The translations under genes and the position numbers were made by a program. Below, piece by piece: positions 51,488 to 60,751 of a DNA stretch of 64,000 nt. The first letter of the stretch is position 1. Every line of letters starts with the position of its first letter. The DNA comes from an uncultured Pseudomonas sp. GTDB taxonomy: Bacteria; Pseudomonadota; Gammaproteobacteria; Pseudomonadales; Pseudomonadaceae. The DNA lies in NCBI GenBank assembly GCA_943912755.1, contig CALTWF010000007.1, positions 32,225-96,224 of the forward strand, in the 5' to 3' direction. The notes under the pieces are model-generated. The model was not told the origin of the DNA and ran no database searches. It saw only the letters and a program-made list of their open reading frames with translations.

Positions 51488-53260
51488 CTAAGGCGCCAAC
51501 TCGACATCCTTGAAGGCCAGGCCCTGGCTGTTGCTGACCTGCCATGGATTGCCAGGCTCCCGGTCGCTGAAACTCACGCCGGCGAACCGCGAATCCCGCA
51601 GCCCATCGATCTTCGCTTTCGCCTGCCCACTGAAACGCACCCGCTCGAACACCAGCCCCTGGTGCCAGGCGCCGTGCTGGCTGTCGCCCTTGACCTCGAT
51701 CGCCGCGCTGCCGGCGTTTTCCACGCTGACATCGCTGACGCGGATATCGCGGAACTGCCCGGCGATGGTCGAACGCTGGTAGTCGAGCTTGGCGTTGGGG
51801 TCGTTGTAGTCGAGGGTGAAGATGAAGCCCTGCTTGACGATGTTGCGCAGCGCCGAGTCGCGGAACACCACGTTGCGCGCGCCGCCACCCATGAAGTTGG
51901 TGCTCTTCATGCGCAGCCCGGCATCAGTGCCGTCGGCGACGTTGTCCTCGGCCAGGATGTTCTCGATCCAGGCACCGGTGTGGCTGCCGGCGACCACCAT
52001 GCCGTGACCCTTGCGGAAGTAGTTGTTGAAGATCCACGCACCGTCCTGGGGCTTCTGTTTGACCGCCTCGGCACCGGTGCCGGCGGCGAAGTTGACGCAG
52101 TCATCGCCGGTGTCGAAGAAGTTGTTGAAGACCATGGCATTGCGGCTGTTGGCGAACTCGATACCGTCGCCGTTGTTGGCGTCGTAGGTCTTGTGGGTGG
52201 TGTTGGCCAGCACCACGTTCTCGGTTTCCAGGTTCATGATCCCGTGGTACGCCGGGTTGACCACGGTGATACCGCCGTAGAACACGTTCTTGACGTCGCG
52301 CAGGGTGATCAGCGAGGAACGCATCTGCCCGTAGGCGTCCTTGACGTTCATGCCCTCGGCCACCGCCCGCTCCACCTGGGCCTTGGCCAGCACGCCGTCG
52401 TGCATGTAGCGGGTGTTGTCGCTGGGCAGGTAGAACGGCAGCGCGCGGCCCAGTTCGTCGCGCACGTCTTCCTTGCGCTGCCAGCCGTTGCCGTCGATGG
52501 TGCCTTTGCCGACGATGCGGATGTTCTCGAACGCCTGGTGCGCGCGCGGGTCGCGGGGCAAGGCGTTGATCAGCGAGGCCGGGCGCACGGTGGTCGAGTA
52601 CGGGTACTGGATATAGCCGTCGCGCGGGTAGTCCTCGGCGCGCTCGGAGCCGAGCAGGGTCGCGCCTTCGGCGATTTCCAGGGTCATGTTGCTTTTCAGG
52701 TAGAGCGCGCCGCTCTTGTAGGTGCCGGCGGGCAGCAGCACCTTGCAGCCGGTGGTGCAGGCGTCGATGGCACGCTGGATCGCCGCGGTGTCGAGGGTGT
52801 GGCCGTCGCCCTTGGCGCCGTACTGGCGCACGTCGAACAACGCCGGGACCTTGCTGGTGCGCTGCACCAGCACGGGGCTGTCGGCGGACTCCTTGCCGTC
52901 GCCGCCCACCGAGCGCACGGTAAAGCGGTATTCGGTGTCGGGCTGCAGGCCCTCGGCGGTGAAGCTGTGCAGGGCGATGCGGTAATGGAAATTGCGCGTG
53001 TCCTGCTGGTAGAAGCGGTCGATGTACGGCTTGGCCGGCGAGACCTGGTCGGCGTTGGCGTTGCTGCCGCCGAGGAGCTTGCCGTTGGCGTAGACGTGGT
53101 AGTCGAGGATATCGGCGTGGTTGCCCGGTTTTTCCCAGACCAGGATGATCTGCCGGTCGTCATGGGCCAGGGTCGGCACCCGGGGTTTGGATGGGGCTTC
53201 GAGGGCCCAGAGCGGCAGGCTGCTGGTCAGGGCCAGGGTGGCGATAAGGGGGCGCATCAT
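51488..53260 (-). CDS. GH28 polygalacturonase (PehX/exo type) with N-terminal FnIII domain
   Basis: 590 residues. Signal peptide MMRPLIATLALTSSLPLWA; a fibronectin-III-like domain at ~25-135; then a right-handed beta-helix. All four GH28 active-site motifs are seen: N363-G-D (usual NTD), G-D386-D387, G-H419-G and R450-M-K452. Length and the FnIII domain match PehX-type exo-polygalacturonosidases that release di- or monogalacturonate in the periplasm. Downstream of the importer/CHMI operon on the same strand, past a BIME. It would supply the substrate for the KdgM-like porin, importer and uronate dehydrogenase. Confidence 0.93.
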   Translation of the reverse strand: MMRPLIATLALTSSLPLWALEAPSKPRVPTLAHDDRQIILVWEKPGNHADILDYHVYANGKLLGGSNANADQVSPAKPYIDRFYQQDTRNFHYRIALHSFTAEGLQPDTEYRFTVRSVGGDGKESADSPVLVQRTSKVPALFDVRQYGAKGDGHTLDTAAIQRAIDACTTGCKVLLPAGTYKSGALYLKSNMTLEIAEGATLLGSERAEDYPRDGYIQYPYSTTVRPASLINALPRDPRAHQAFENIRIVGKGTIDGNGWQRKEDVRDELGRALPFYLPSDNTRYMHDGVLAKAQVERAVAEGMNVKDAYGQMRSSLITLRDVKNVFYGGITVVNPAYHGIMNLETENVVLANTTHKTYDANNGDGIEFANSRNAMVFNNFFDTGDDCVNFAAGTGAEAVKQKPQDGAWIFNNYFRKGHGMVVAGSHTGAWIENILAEDNVADGTDAGLRMKSTNFMGGGARNVVFRDSALRNIVKQGFIFTLDYNDPNAKLDYQRSTIAGQFRDIRVSDVSVENAGSAAIEVKGDSQHGAWHQGLVFERVRFSGQAKAKIDGLRDSRFAGVSFSDREPGNPWQVSNSQGLAFKDVELAP

Positions 53261-53299
53261 TGTTGTTATCTTCCTTGTTTTATTAGGCACGCGAACCCT

Positions 53300-53384
53300 G
53301 TGGGAGCTGGCTTGCCAGCGATTTGGCCGGTGCTGACAAAGGTGTTGTCAGGTCAGGCCTCATCGCTGGCAAGCCAGCTCCCAC
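53300..53384. repeat. REP/BIME pair
   Basis: GTGGGAGCTGGCTTGCCAGC and its complement ~85 bp apart, filling the gap between the CHMI-like and polygalacturonase genes; may separate their transcripts. Confidence 0.8.
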
Positions 53385-53413
53385 AGGTTTTTGTGGTGAT
53401 CTGGGAATAGGTG

Positions 53414-53761
53414 TCAGCCAAGGGAGCTGCGGTTGACGAACACCTCCCGCGCCATCTCGCGGACATCCATGGACAGCGCCGCCACCTCCGGCAACAGCTC
53501 CACTAGCGCCTTGATGGTCGCGGTGGCCAGGCTGCGGCGCTGGTCGGCGCTGCGGCCGTCGAGCACCGAGAGGGTCACATGGACGAAGTCGTCCTGCGTC
53601 GCGCCACAGCGGTAATGGGCGTACCCGGCGATGCGCACCTTGATATCCCCCGGCTTGAAGAACCCGCTGGCATCGATGGCGTCATGCACCGTCGCCAGCA
53701 ATACCTGCTCCCCTACCCGCGCGGCCAGCGCCGTCGGGCATTCGATCAGACAGTGAGGCAT
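53414..53761 (-). CDS. CHMI-type tautomerase (5-carboxymethyl-2-hydroxymuconate isomerase family)
   Basis: 115 residues beginning MPHCLIECP, so Pro1 is free after Met removal, as in CHMI and other tautomerase-superfamily enzymes that use an N-terminal Pro base. DIKVRIAGYAHYRCG and FVHVTLSVLDGRSADQRRSL fit CHMI (HpaF). No homoprotocatechuate genes are near; instead it overlaps the ABC ATPase gene by 16 bp at the end of a uronate importer operon. It may tautomerise a keto or unsaturated sugar-acid intermediate (inference). Confidence 0.85.
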   Translation of the reverse strand: MPHCLIECPTALAARVGEQVLLATVHDAIDASGFFKPGDIKVRIAGYAHYRCGATQDDFVHVTLSVLDGRSADQRRSLATATIKALVELLPEVAALSMDVREMAREVFVNRSSLG

Positions 53762-54525
53762 GGGCGATTCCCCTCGGCACTGAAATCCCGGCTGGCCTGG
53801 ACCAGCATGCGCGTGTACTCGTGGGTCGCCAGGTCCTGGCTCAGGCCCTGGCAGTCCAGGCGCTCGACGATGCGCCCGTGCTGCATCACCGCGACCTTGT
53901 CGCACAGGTGGCTGACCACGCCAAGGTCGTGGGTGACCATCAGGTAGGTGAGTTTCTCGCGCTGGCGCAGGTCCGAAAGCAGGTTGAGGATCTCCGCCTG
54001 CACCGACACATCGAGGGCCGAGGTCGGCTCGTCCAGCAGCAATACGCGCGGTTGCAGGATCAGCGCCCGGGCAATCGCCACGCGCTGGCGCTGGCCGCCG
54101 GACAACTGGTGCGGGTAGCGATAGCGGAAGCTGTCGTTGAGCCCGACCTTGCACAGGATGTCGTTGATGCGGTCGTCACGCTCATCCATGCCGTGGATGA
54201 CCAGCGGCTCGCGCAGCGCGGTGTCGATGGTGTGGCGCGGGTGCAGCGAGCCGTACGGGTCCTGGAAGACCATCTGCACCTTGCGAAAGTGCTCCTTGGG
54301 GATCTTGTGCTGCAGCGGCACGCCGGCAATGCTCAGCGCCCCGCTCCAGTGCCGGTATTGCCCGGCCAGGCAGCGCAGCACGGTGGTCTTGCCGGAACCC
54401 GACTCCCCCACCAGGCCGAAGGATTCGCCATCCTCGACACTCAGGTTGACATCGTGCAGCACCTGGTTGAGCGCCGGGCCGACGCCGAAGCTCAGGTTCA
54501 GCGATTGCGCTTGGATCATGGACAT
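53746..54525 (-). CDS. ABC importer ATPase (DppF type)
   Basis: 259 residues: Walker A GESGSGKTT, signature LSGGQRQR, Walker B VLLLDEPTSALD, C-terminal EYTRMLVQASRD. It is the second ATPase of the dipeptide/opine/sugar-acid type importer. Overlaps the CHMI-like gene by 16 bp and follows the first ATPase by 11 bp. Confidence 0.92.
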   Translation of the reverse strand: MSMIQAQSLNLSFGVGPALNQVLHDVNLSVEDGESFGLVGESGSGKTTVLRCLAGQYRHWSGALSIAGVPLQHKIPKEHFRKVQMVFQDPYGSLHPRHTIDTALREPLVIHGMDERDDRINDILCKVGLNDSFRYRYPHQLSGGQRQRVAIARALILQPRVLLLDEPTSALDVSVQAEILNLLSDLRQREKLTYLMVTHDLGVVSHLCDKVAVMQHGRIVERLDCQGLSQDLATHEYTRMLVQASRDFSAEGNRPCLTV

Positions 54526-54536
54526 GGTCGGTTACC

Positions 54537-55376
54537 TCAGCAGGTCAGCCAGAGCGGGTCGCGTTGCAGCACGGGCAAGCGCGGGCGGCGCTGGTCCATG
54601 CTCGGCAAGGCGGCCAGCAGGCCACGGGTATAGGGATGTTCGGCGTGGTGCAGGTCACTGGCGGCGAGGGATTCGACCACCCGCCCGGCGTACATCACCA
54701 GCACCCGGTCGCAGTAGTTGCGCACCAGGTTGAGGTCGTGGCTGACGAAGATCAGGCCCATCTGGTTTTCCACCACCAGTTCCTCCAGCACGTTGAGCAC
54801 CTGCTGGCGCACCGAAACGTCGAGGGCCGAGGTCGGTTCGTCGGCGATGATCACCTCCGGGCTGGTGATGACCATCATGGCGATCATGATGCGCTGGCCC
54901 ATGCCGCCGCTCACCTCATGCGGGTACAGGTCGTAGACCCGCTTGGGGTCGCGGATATGCACCTTTTCCAGCATCGTCAGGACCCGCTCGCGGGCCTCGG
55001 CGCGGCTGGCCTTGTGGTGGGCCAGGTAGGCCTCGGCGATCTGCTCGCCGACCTTGACCACCGGATTGAGCGAGTATTTCGGGTCCTGCATGATCATCGA
55101 GATGCGGTTGCCGCGGATCTTCTGCATGGCCTTTTCGCTGGCCGAGAGCAGATCGACGTCGCCGAAGCGCAGGGCCTTGGCGCTGATCTGGGTGCTCGCC
55201 GGGTGCAGCTTGAGCAGGCTGCGCCCGACCGTGGACTTGCCCGAGCCGGACTCGCCGACGATGGCCAGCTTTTCCCGCCCGAGGGTGAAGGACACGTCAC
55301 GCACCGCGTGCATTTCCTTCTTGCCGTTGACGAAACGCACGTTGAGCGAATCGACAGTGAGTTTGGGTGTCGACAT
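54537..55376 (-). CDS. ABC importer ATPase (DppD type)
   Basis: 279 residues: GESGSGKST, VSGGMGQR (a slight variant of the SGGMxQR signature), VIIADEPTSALD, and HPYTRGLLAALPSMDQRRPR, the peptide-importer C-terminal extension. Eleven bases after the DppC-type permease gene. Pairs with the DppF-type ATPase. Confidence 0.92.
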   Translation of the reverse strand: MSTPKLTVDSLNVRFVNGKKEMHAVRDVSFTLGREKLAIVGESGSGKSTVGRSLLKLHPASTQISAKALRFGDVDLLSASEKAMQKIRGNRISMIMQDPKYSLNPVVKVGEQIAEAYLAHHKASRAEARERVLTMLEKVHIRDPKRVYDLYPHEVSGGMGQRIMIAMMVITSPEVIIADEPTSALDVSVRQQVLNVLEELVVENQMGLIFVSHDLNLVRNYCDRVLVMYAGRVVESLAASDLHHAEHPYTRGLLAALPSMDQRRPRLPVLQRDPLWLTC

Positions 55377-55387
55377 GGTGCCTCCGG

Positions 55388-56311
55388 TTATTCGCTACGC
55401 GGATCGAGAATGTCCCGCAGGCCATCGCCCAGCAGGTTGAACGCCAGGCTGACGAGCATGATCGCCGCCCCTGGTACCGCCACCAGCCACCAGCATTCGA
55501 GCATGTAGCGGCGACCGGTGGAGATCATCGCGCCCCACTCCGGCAGCGGCGCCTGGGCACCCAGGCCGAGGAAGCCGAGGGCAGCGGCGGTAAGGATGAT
55601 CCCGGCCATGTTCATGGTCAGGCGGATGATCACCGAGGACAGGCACATCGGCACGATGTGGCGCAGGATGATGCGGCTCGACGAGGCGCCCTGCAGCTCC
55701 ACCGCGACGACGAAGTCGGCCTTGCGCAGGGACAGGGTCTCGGCCCGCGCCAGACGGGCGATCGGCGGCCAGGAGGTCAGCGCGATGGCCACCACCGCGT
55801 GCTCCAGGCCAGGGCCGAGGGCAGCGATGAAGGCCAGGGCCAGGACCAGGCTGGGGAAGGAAATGAAGATGTCGGTGATGCGCATGAACACCGTGTCCAC
55901 CACCCCGCCGAAGTAGCCGGAAACGGTGCCGATGAACAGCCCGATCGGGCCGACGATGATGGTCACCAGGGCAATGATGTACAGGGTGATGCGCGAGCCG
56001 TAGACCAGCCGGCTGAAGATATCGCGGCCGTATTCGTCGGTGCCGAACCAGTGCGCGGCGCTCGGTGCCTGGAGGGCGTTGGCCAGGTTCTGCAGCACCG
56101 GGTCGTGGGTGGCGATCCACGGCGCGAAGGCGGCGACCACCACCAGTAGCAGGGCGACCAGCGAGCCGGCCAGGGTCATGGGGTTGTGCAGCAGGTGGCG
56201 CAGGACCCGCAGGCCGCTACGGTAGAAAGCATCGAGGCTGGAGGCCGGGGCGCTGTCGGGTTGCCGCTTGGCGGCGCTTTCGCTGGAAGACATGTTGGCA
56301 ATCATCGGCAT
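55388..56311 (-). CDS. ABC importer permease (DppC type)
   Basis: 307 residues, six hydrophobic helices; AHWFGTDEYGRDIFSRLVYG is the DppC landmark and LQGASSSRIILRHIVPM the EAA loop. Start at MPMIANMSSS; an internal ATG at the seventh codon is possible. Follows the second binding-protein gene. Confidence 0.92.
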   Translation of the reverse strand: MPMIANMSSSESAAKRQPDSAPASSLDAFYRSGLRVLRHLLHNPMTLAGSLVALLLVVVAAFAPWIATHDPVLQNLANALQAPSAAHWFGTDEYGRDIFSRLVYGSRITLYIIALVTIIVGPIGLFIGTVSGYFGGVVDTVFMRITDIFISFPSLVLALAFIAALGPGLEHAVVAIALTSWPPIARLARAETLSLRKADFVVAVELQGASSSRIILRHIVPMCLSSVIIRLTMNMAGIILTAAALGFLGLGAQAPLPEWGAMISTGRRYMLECWWLVAVPGAAIMLVSLAFNLLGDGLRDILDPRSE

Positions 56312-56357
56312 GTTCTCGCGGTGGATTCATGGCTGTCCGGGGCAACCCGGACAGTGT

Positions 56358-57956
56358 TCAGCGTTGCTTGTAGACGCCCAGGTAACGGGTCGCCTCGGCG
56401 TCGTCGCCGGTAAAGCCCTTGATGTCCACGGCACTGACGGCGGTGTCGGTCATCTGCGAAATCATCATGATCGGCCCGGCCTGCTGGTCGTACAGCGCCT
56501 GCGCCTCGTGGTACATGGCCAGGCGCTTGCCGGCATCGCGCTCGACGCCGACGCGGTCGATCAGGTCGTTGAGCTGGCGGCTGAAGAACGACGCGCGCCA
56601 GCCCTGGAAGTTGGGCAGGCCAGCGGCATCGCTGTTGTCCGGGTTGTAGACGAAGGTGCGCAGGCTGAAATACGGGTGCGGATAGCGCTCGGCACCACGG
56701 GCCACGATCATTTCGAAGTTGCGCGCGCGCATGGCGCCGTACACCTGGTTGCCGGTGCCGGGGATGATGGTGGCCTTGATCCCGCCTTCGGCCAGGGTCG
56801 CCTGCATGCGCGCGGCGATATCGATGAACGGCGGCTCGGACAGGGTGCGGATGGTGGTGCTGAAGCCATCGGGATAACCGGCCTCGGCCAGCAGCGCCTT
56901 GGCCTTGGGCACGTCCAGCTTGTAGCCAGGATCCGGCAGGCGCGCTTCCAGGCCCAGTTGCATCGGTTGCTGGTTGAGCTTGCCGTAATGGGGCATGACC
57001 TGCTGGTCGAGGCCCTGGTAGTCGATCAGGCTGCGCACCGCTTCGCGCACCTTCTTATTGGCGAACTCCGGCTGCTTCATGCTCATCGCCACGTAGTACA
57101 TGGTGCCGCGCTGCAGGGACTGGACCTGGAGCTTGTCCGAGGACTCGATGGCCTTGATGTCCGGTGCGGCCATGCCGTAGGCCAGGTCGAGGTCGCCGCG
57201 TTCGAGCATCAGGCGCAGCGATTGCGACTCGGTCATGTGTCGCAGCAGCACCCGTTTCATCTGCGCCGGCCCGCCCCAGTAGCCGTCGAAACGGGTCATC
57301 ACCAGGGCGTCGTTGGCGCTCCATTTGCTCAGGGTGAAGGGGCCGCTGCCGGCCTCGTTGGTGACCAGCCAGGCGCCGCCGAGGTCGCCGTTCTTCTCGT
57401 GCTTGAGCACTTCCACGCGGTCGACCACCACTGCGCTGGGCGAGGTGGCCAGGGAGTCGATCAGCAGCAGCGGATCGGTGGGTTGCGGCAGCTCCACCAC
57501 CAGGGTGTGGGCGTCAGTGGCACGGATCAGGCCCTGGATATTGTCGAGGCTGTAGCCGTAGGCCTTCCAGGTGGTGGCCAGGCCGAAGTTGAGCTTCATC
57601 ACCCGGTACAGCGACCAGGCCACGTCCTCGGCGGTCAGCGGGTTGCCGGAGTGGAACTTGACGTCGTCACGCAGCTGGAAGGTGATGCGCTTGCCGTCCT
57701 CGCTCACCGTCCAGCTTTGCGCCAGTTGCGGCAGGTGCTTCTCGGGGTTGCCGTGGTCGCGCTTGACCAGGGTGTCGTAGAGGTTGGCGTTGATCCCCGA
57801 GGCATCCAGGCCCGGGGCGTTGGCCGGGTCGATGGAGAACAGGTTGACCAGGCTCATGCCGACGATCAGCTGGTCGGCCGGGGTCTTCGCCTGCGCCGCG
57901 GCCATCGGGCCCAGCGCCAGCAGGGCGCCGAGCACGGCGGGAAATACAGTTTTCAT
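56358..57956 (-). CDS. ABC importer binding protein, SBP family 5 (copy 2)
   Basis: 532 residues. Signal peptide MKTVFPAVLGALLALGPMAAAQA. Family 5 features: RITFQLRDDVKFHSGNPL, TAEDVAWSLYRV. It is clearly a paralogue of the protein encoded at 59071-60681 (KTPADQLIVGMS, DDVKFHSGNPLTAEDVAWSL, RTLVYNPDN-like segment), but with many substitutions in between. Both would use the same permease. Ligand probably a di- or oligogalacturonate or derived acid (context). Confidence 0.9.
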   Translation of the reverse strand: MKTVFPAVLGALLALGPMAAAQAKTPADQLIVGMSLVNLFSIDPANAPGLDASGINANLYDTLVKRDHGNPEKHLPQLAQSWTVSEDGKRITFQLRDDVKFHSGNPLTAEDVAWSLYRVMKLNFGLATTWKAYGYSLDNIQGLIRATDAHTLVVELPQPTDPLLLIDSLATSPSAVVVDRVEVLKHEKNGDLGGAWLVTNEAGSGPFTLSKWSANDALVMTRFDGYWGGPAQMKRVLLRHMTESQSLRLMLERGDLDLAYGMAAPDIKAIESSDKLQVQSLQRGTMYYVAMSMKQPEFANKKVREAVRSLIDYQGLDQQVMPHYGKLNQQPMQLGLEARLPDPGYKLDVPKAKALLAEAGYPDGFSTTIRTLSEPPFIDIAARMQATLAEGGIKATIIPGTGNQVYGAMRARNFEMIVARGAERYPHPYFSLRTFVYNPDNSDAAGLPNFQGWRASFFSRQLNDLIDRVGVERDAGKRLAMYHEAQALYDQQAGPIMMISQMTDTAVSAVDIKGFTGDDAEATRYLGVYKQR

Positions 57957-58000
57957 GGGGCATCCTTCTTTTTGTAGTTATGCCGGGTAGCCGCGGGGGC

Positions 58001-59038
58001 TTAGCGGGTCCTTGGGTCGAACACCTTGTACAGGGCGTCGCTGATCAGGTTGAGGGCAACGAAAATCAGGCCGATCACCAGCACGCAACCCATCACCGCG
58101 TTCATGTCGCCGAGCATCAGGCTGCTGGTCAGGTACTGGCCGAAACCTGGCCAGGCGAACACTGTCTCGATCAGCACCGCGCCTTCGAGCAGCGAGCCGT
58201 AGGCCAGGGCCACCACCGTCAGCAGTTGCACGAGGATGTTGCGGAAGGCATGCCCCCACACCACCTGGCGCCGCGACAGGCCCTTGACCCGGGCGGTGAT
58301 GATGTATTCCTGGGACAGCTGTTCGAGCATGAAGCTACGGGTCATGCGGCTGATGTAGGCCACCGAGTTGAGGCCAAGGATCAGTCCCGGCAGCACGATA
58401 TGCCGCAGCGCGCTGGTGAAGGCTTCCCAGTCGCGGGCCAGGGCGGTATCCACCAGCAGCAGGCCGGTGACCTCCGGGACCATGCCGTCGTAGGCCAGGT
58501 CGATGCGCCCTGCCCCGCCGGCCCAGCCGAGCCAGGCGTAGAACACCAGCAAGCCCATCATGCCGACCCAGAAGATCGGCGTGGAATAGCCGAACAGGGT
58601 GATCACCCGGGCCACATGGTCGCCGAGCTTGCCCTGGTTGCTCGCGGCCACCACGCCCAGCGGCAGGCCGATCAGCACGCCGAACAGGATCGCCAGGGTG
58701 GCCAGTTCGATGGTTGCCGGGAACACCCGCTTGATGTCCTCCAGCACCGGATGGCCGGTGAGCAGGGCATTGCCGAAATCACCCTGGAGCAGGTCGCCCA
58801 GGTACAGGCCGAACTGGATCCAGATCGGCTGGTCCAGGCCCATGGCGCGGTACACCTGGTCGTAGGTGGAGCTGTCGGCATCCGGGCCGACCACGGCCAG
58901 CACCGGGTCCAGGGGCATGACCCGGCCGATGAAGAAGGTCAGCGCCAGCAGGCCGAGCAGGGTCACCAGGACCGTGCTGGCCCGGCGTGCGGTACCGGAC
59001 GCACGGGCGCCCAGCACGGAGGCAGTGGAAAGAGACAT
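58001..59038 (-). CDS. ABC importer permease (DppB type)
   Basis: 345 residues: LGLLALTFFIGRVMPLDPV opening, EAA loop ARVKGLSRRQVVWGHAFRN. Start MSLSTASVLG with CAGGAG at 6 bases. It is sandwiched between the two paralogous binding-protein genes, so one permease appears to serve two receptors. Confidence 0.92.
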   Translation of the reverse strand: MSLSTASVLGARASGTARRASTVLVTLLGLLALTFFIGRVMPLDPVLAVVGPDADSSTYDQVYRAMGLDQPIWIQFGLYLGDLLQGDFGNALLTGHPVLEDIKRVFPATIELATLAILFGVLIGLPLGVVAASNQGKLGDHVARVITLFGYSTPIFWVGMMGLLVFYAWLGWAGGAGRIDLAYDGMVPEVTGLLLVDTALARDWEAFTSALRHIVLPGLILGLNSVAYISRMTRSFMLEQLSQEYIITARVKGLSRRQVVWGHAFRNILVQLLTVVALAYGSLLEGAVLIETVFAWPGFGQYLTSSLMLGDMNAVMGCVLVIGLIFVALNLISDALYKVFDPRTR

Positions 59039-59070
59039 AACGGACTCCTGAGTTTGGCGTGCACCAGGCC

Positions 59071-60681
59071 TCAACGGGCCTTGTAGACGTCCTTGTAACG
59101 GGTGGTGGCGGCGCTATGGCCCTGGTAGTCCTGGACGTCGTGGTACAGCACCACGGTGTCGGTCATCTGCGACACCGGCAGGATCGCCCCGACCTGCTGG
59201 TCCAGGGAGGCCTGGATCTGCTGGTACTGCGCCAGTTGCTTCGCCGGATCCGCTTCCACCTCGGCCTGCTCGATCAGCCCGTTGAGCTCGGGGCTGTAGA
59301 ACGAGGTGCGCCAGCCCTGGAAGTTGCTCAGCTTGGCTTCGTCGCGGTTGTCCGGGTTGTACACCAGGGTGCGCAGGCTGGAGTGCGGATGGCGCTCGGC
59401 CCCGCCGCCACCGCGGCCGACCAGGATGTCGAAGCTGCGCTCGCGCATGGCACCGTAGATCTGGTTGCCGGTGCCGGTGACGATGGTCGCCTGGATCCCG
59501 GCCTGGGCCAGGGTCGCCTGCAGGCTGGAGGCGATATTGATGAACGGCGGTTCGGTGAGCACGCGGATGGTGGTCTTGAAGCCGTCGGGGTAACCGGCCT
59601 CGGCCAGCAGTTTCTTCGCCTCGGCCACGTTCAGCGTATAGCCCGGATCGTCCAGGCGCGCCGCCAGGCCCAGGGGCAGCGGGCGCTGGTTGAGCTGGCC
59701 GTAATGCGGCATGACGGTCTGGTTGATGCCCTGGTAGTCGATCAGCGAGCGCACCGCCTTGCGTACCCGGGCGTCGTCGTAGGGCTTGTTCTTCACGCTC
59801 AGCGCCACGTAGTACAGGGTGCCGCGCTGCACGGTCTGGGTGCGTACCTTGTCGGACTTCTCCAGCGCCTCGATATCCGGCGCCGACATGCCCTTGGCCA
59901 GGTCGAGGTCACCGCGCTCGACCATCAGGCGCAGCGACTGCGACTCGGTCATGTTGCGCATGACGATGCGCTTGAGCTTGGCCGGACCGCCCCAGTAGCC
60001 GTCGAAACGGGTCATCAGGATCACGTCGTTGGCGCGCCAGTCGTTGAGCACGAACGGGCCGCTGCCGGCGGCGTGGGTGGTCAGCCAGGCGCCGCCCATG
60101 TCGTCGCCTTTCTGGTGCTGCTGCACCACCTTGCGGTCGAGGACGAAGGCGCTGGGCGAAGTGGCCAGGGTATTGAGCACCAGCACGGGGTCGGTCGGCC
60201 GCGGCAGCTCGATGACCACGGTGTGCTCGTCGGCGGCACGGATGTACTGGCCGACGTTGCCGGCGGTAAAGCCGTAGGCCTTCCAGGTGGAAGCCAGGGC
60301 CAGGTTGAGCTTGAGCACGCGCTGCAGCGACCAGGCGACGTCTTCGGCGCTCAGCGGGTTGCCGGAGTGGAACTTGACGCCTTCACGCAGTTTGAAGGTC
60401 AGGGTCTTGCGGTCATCGCTGACCTGCCAGCTTTCGGCCAGGGCCGGAACCAGCCTGTCGGGCTGGCGCGCGTCCTGGACCAGGAGCATGTCGTAGAGGT
60501 TGGCATTGACCTCGGAAACATCCAGCCCGGTGGCGGCGGCCGGGTCGAGGGACAGCAGGTTGATCATGCTCATGCCGACGATCAGCTGGTCGGCCGGAGT
60601 CTTGGCCAGGGCCAGCGGCGTGGCGCCGAGGGCCAGCAGCGTCGCCAGGGCCCCCGCGCGAAGTTTCGGGAGAACGCTCAT
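59071..60681 (-). CDS. ABC importer binding protein, SBP family 5 (copy 1)
   Basis: 536 residues. Signal peptide with AGALATLLALGATPLALA cut before KTPADQ. LTFKLREGVKFHSGNPL and SAEDVAWSLQRV are the family signature. Paralogue of 56358-57956. It follows the enolase-superfamily gene by 70 bp in the same orientation. Confidence 0.9.
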   Translation of the reverse strand: MSVLPKLRAGALATLLALGATPLALAKTPADQLIVGMSMINLLSLDPAAATGLDVSEVNANLYDMLLVQDARQPDRLVPALAESWQVSDDRKTLTFKLREGVKFHSGNPLSAEDVAWSLQRVLKLNLALASTWKAYGFTAGNVGQYIRAADEHTVVIELPRPTDPVLVLNTLATSPSAFVLDRKVVQQHQKGDDMGGAWLTTHAAGSGPFVLNDWRANDVILMTRFDGYWGGPAKLKRIVMRNMTESQSLRLMVERGDLDLAKGMSAPDIEALEKSDKVRTQTVQRGTLYYVALSVKNKPYDDARVRKAVRSLIDYQGINQTVMPHYGQLNQRPLPLGLAARLDDPGYTLNVAEAKKLLAEAGYPDGFKTTIRVLTEPPFINIASSLQATLAQAGIQATIVTGTGNQIYGAMRERSFDILVGRGGGGAERHPHSSLRTLVYNPDNRDEAKLSNFQGWRTSFYSPELNGLIEQAEVEADPAKQLAQYQQIQASLDQQVGAILPVSQMTDTVVLYHDVQDYQGHSAATTRYKDVYKAR

Positions 60682-60751
60682 GTGAGATTGCCTTTCTTGT
60701 AGTTATTGGACTCTCGGGCGGCACGCGCGGGCGCGCGCCGCCATGCACGGA

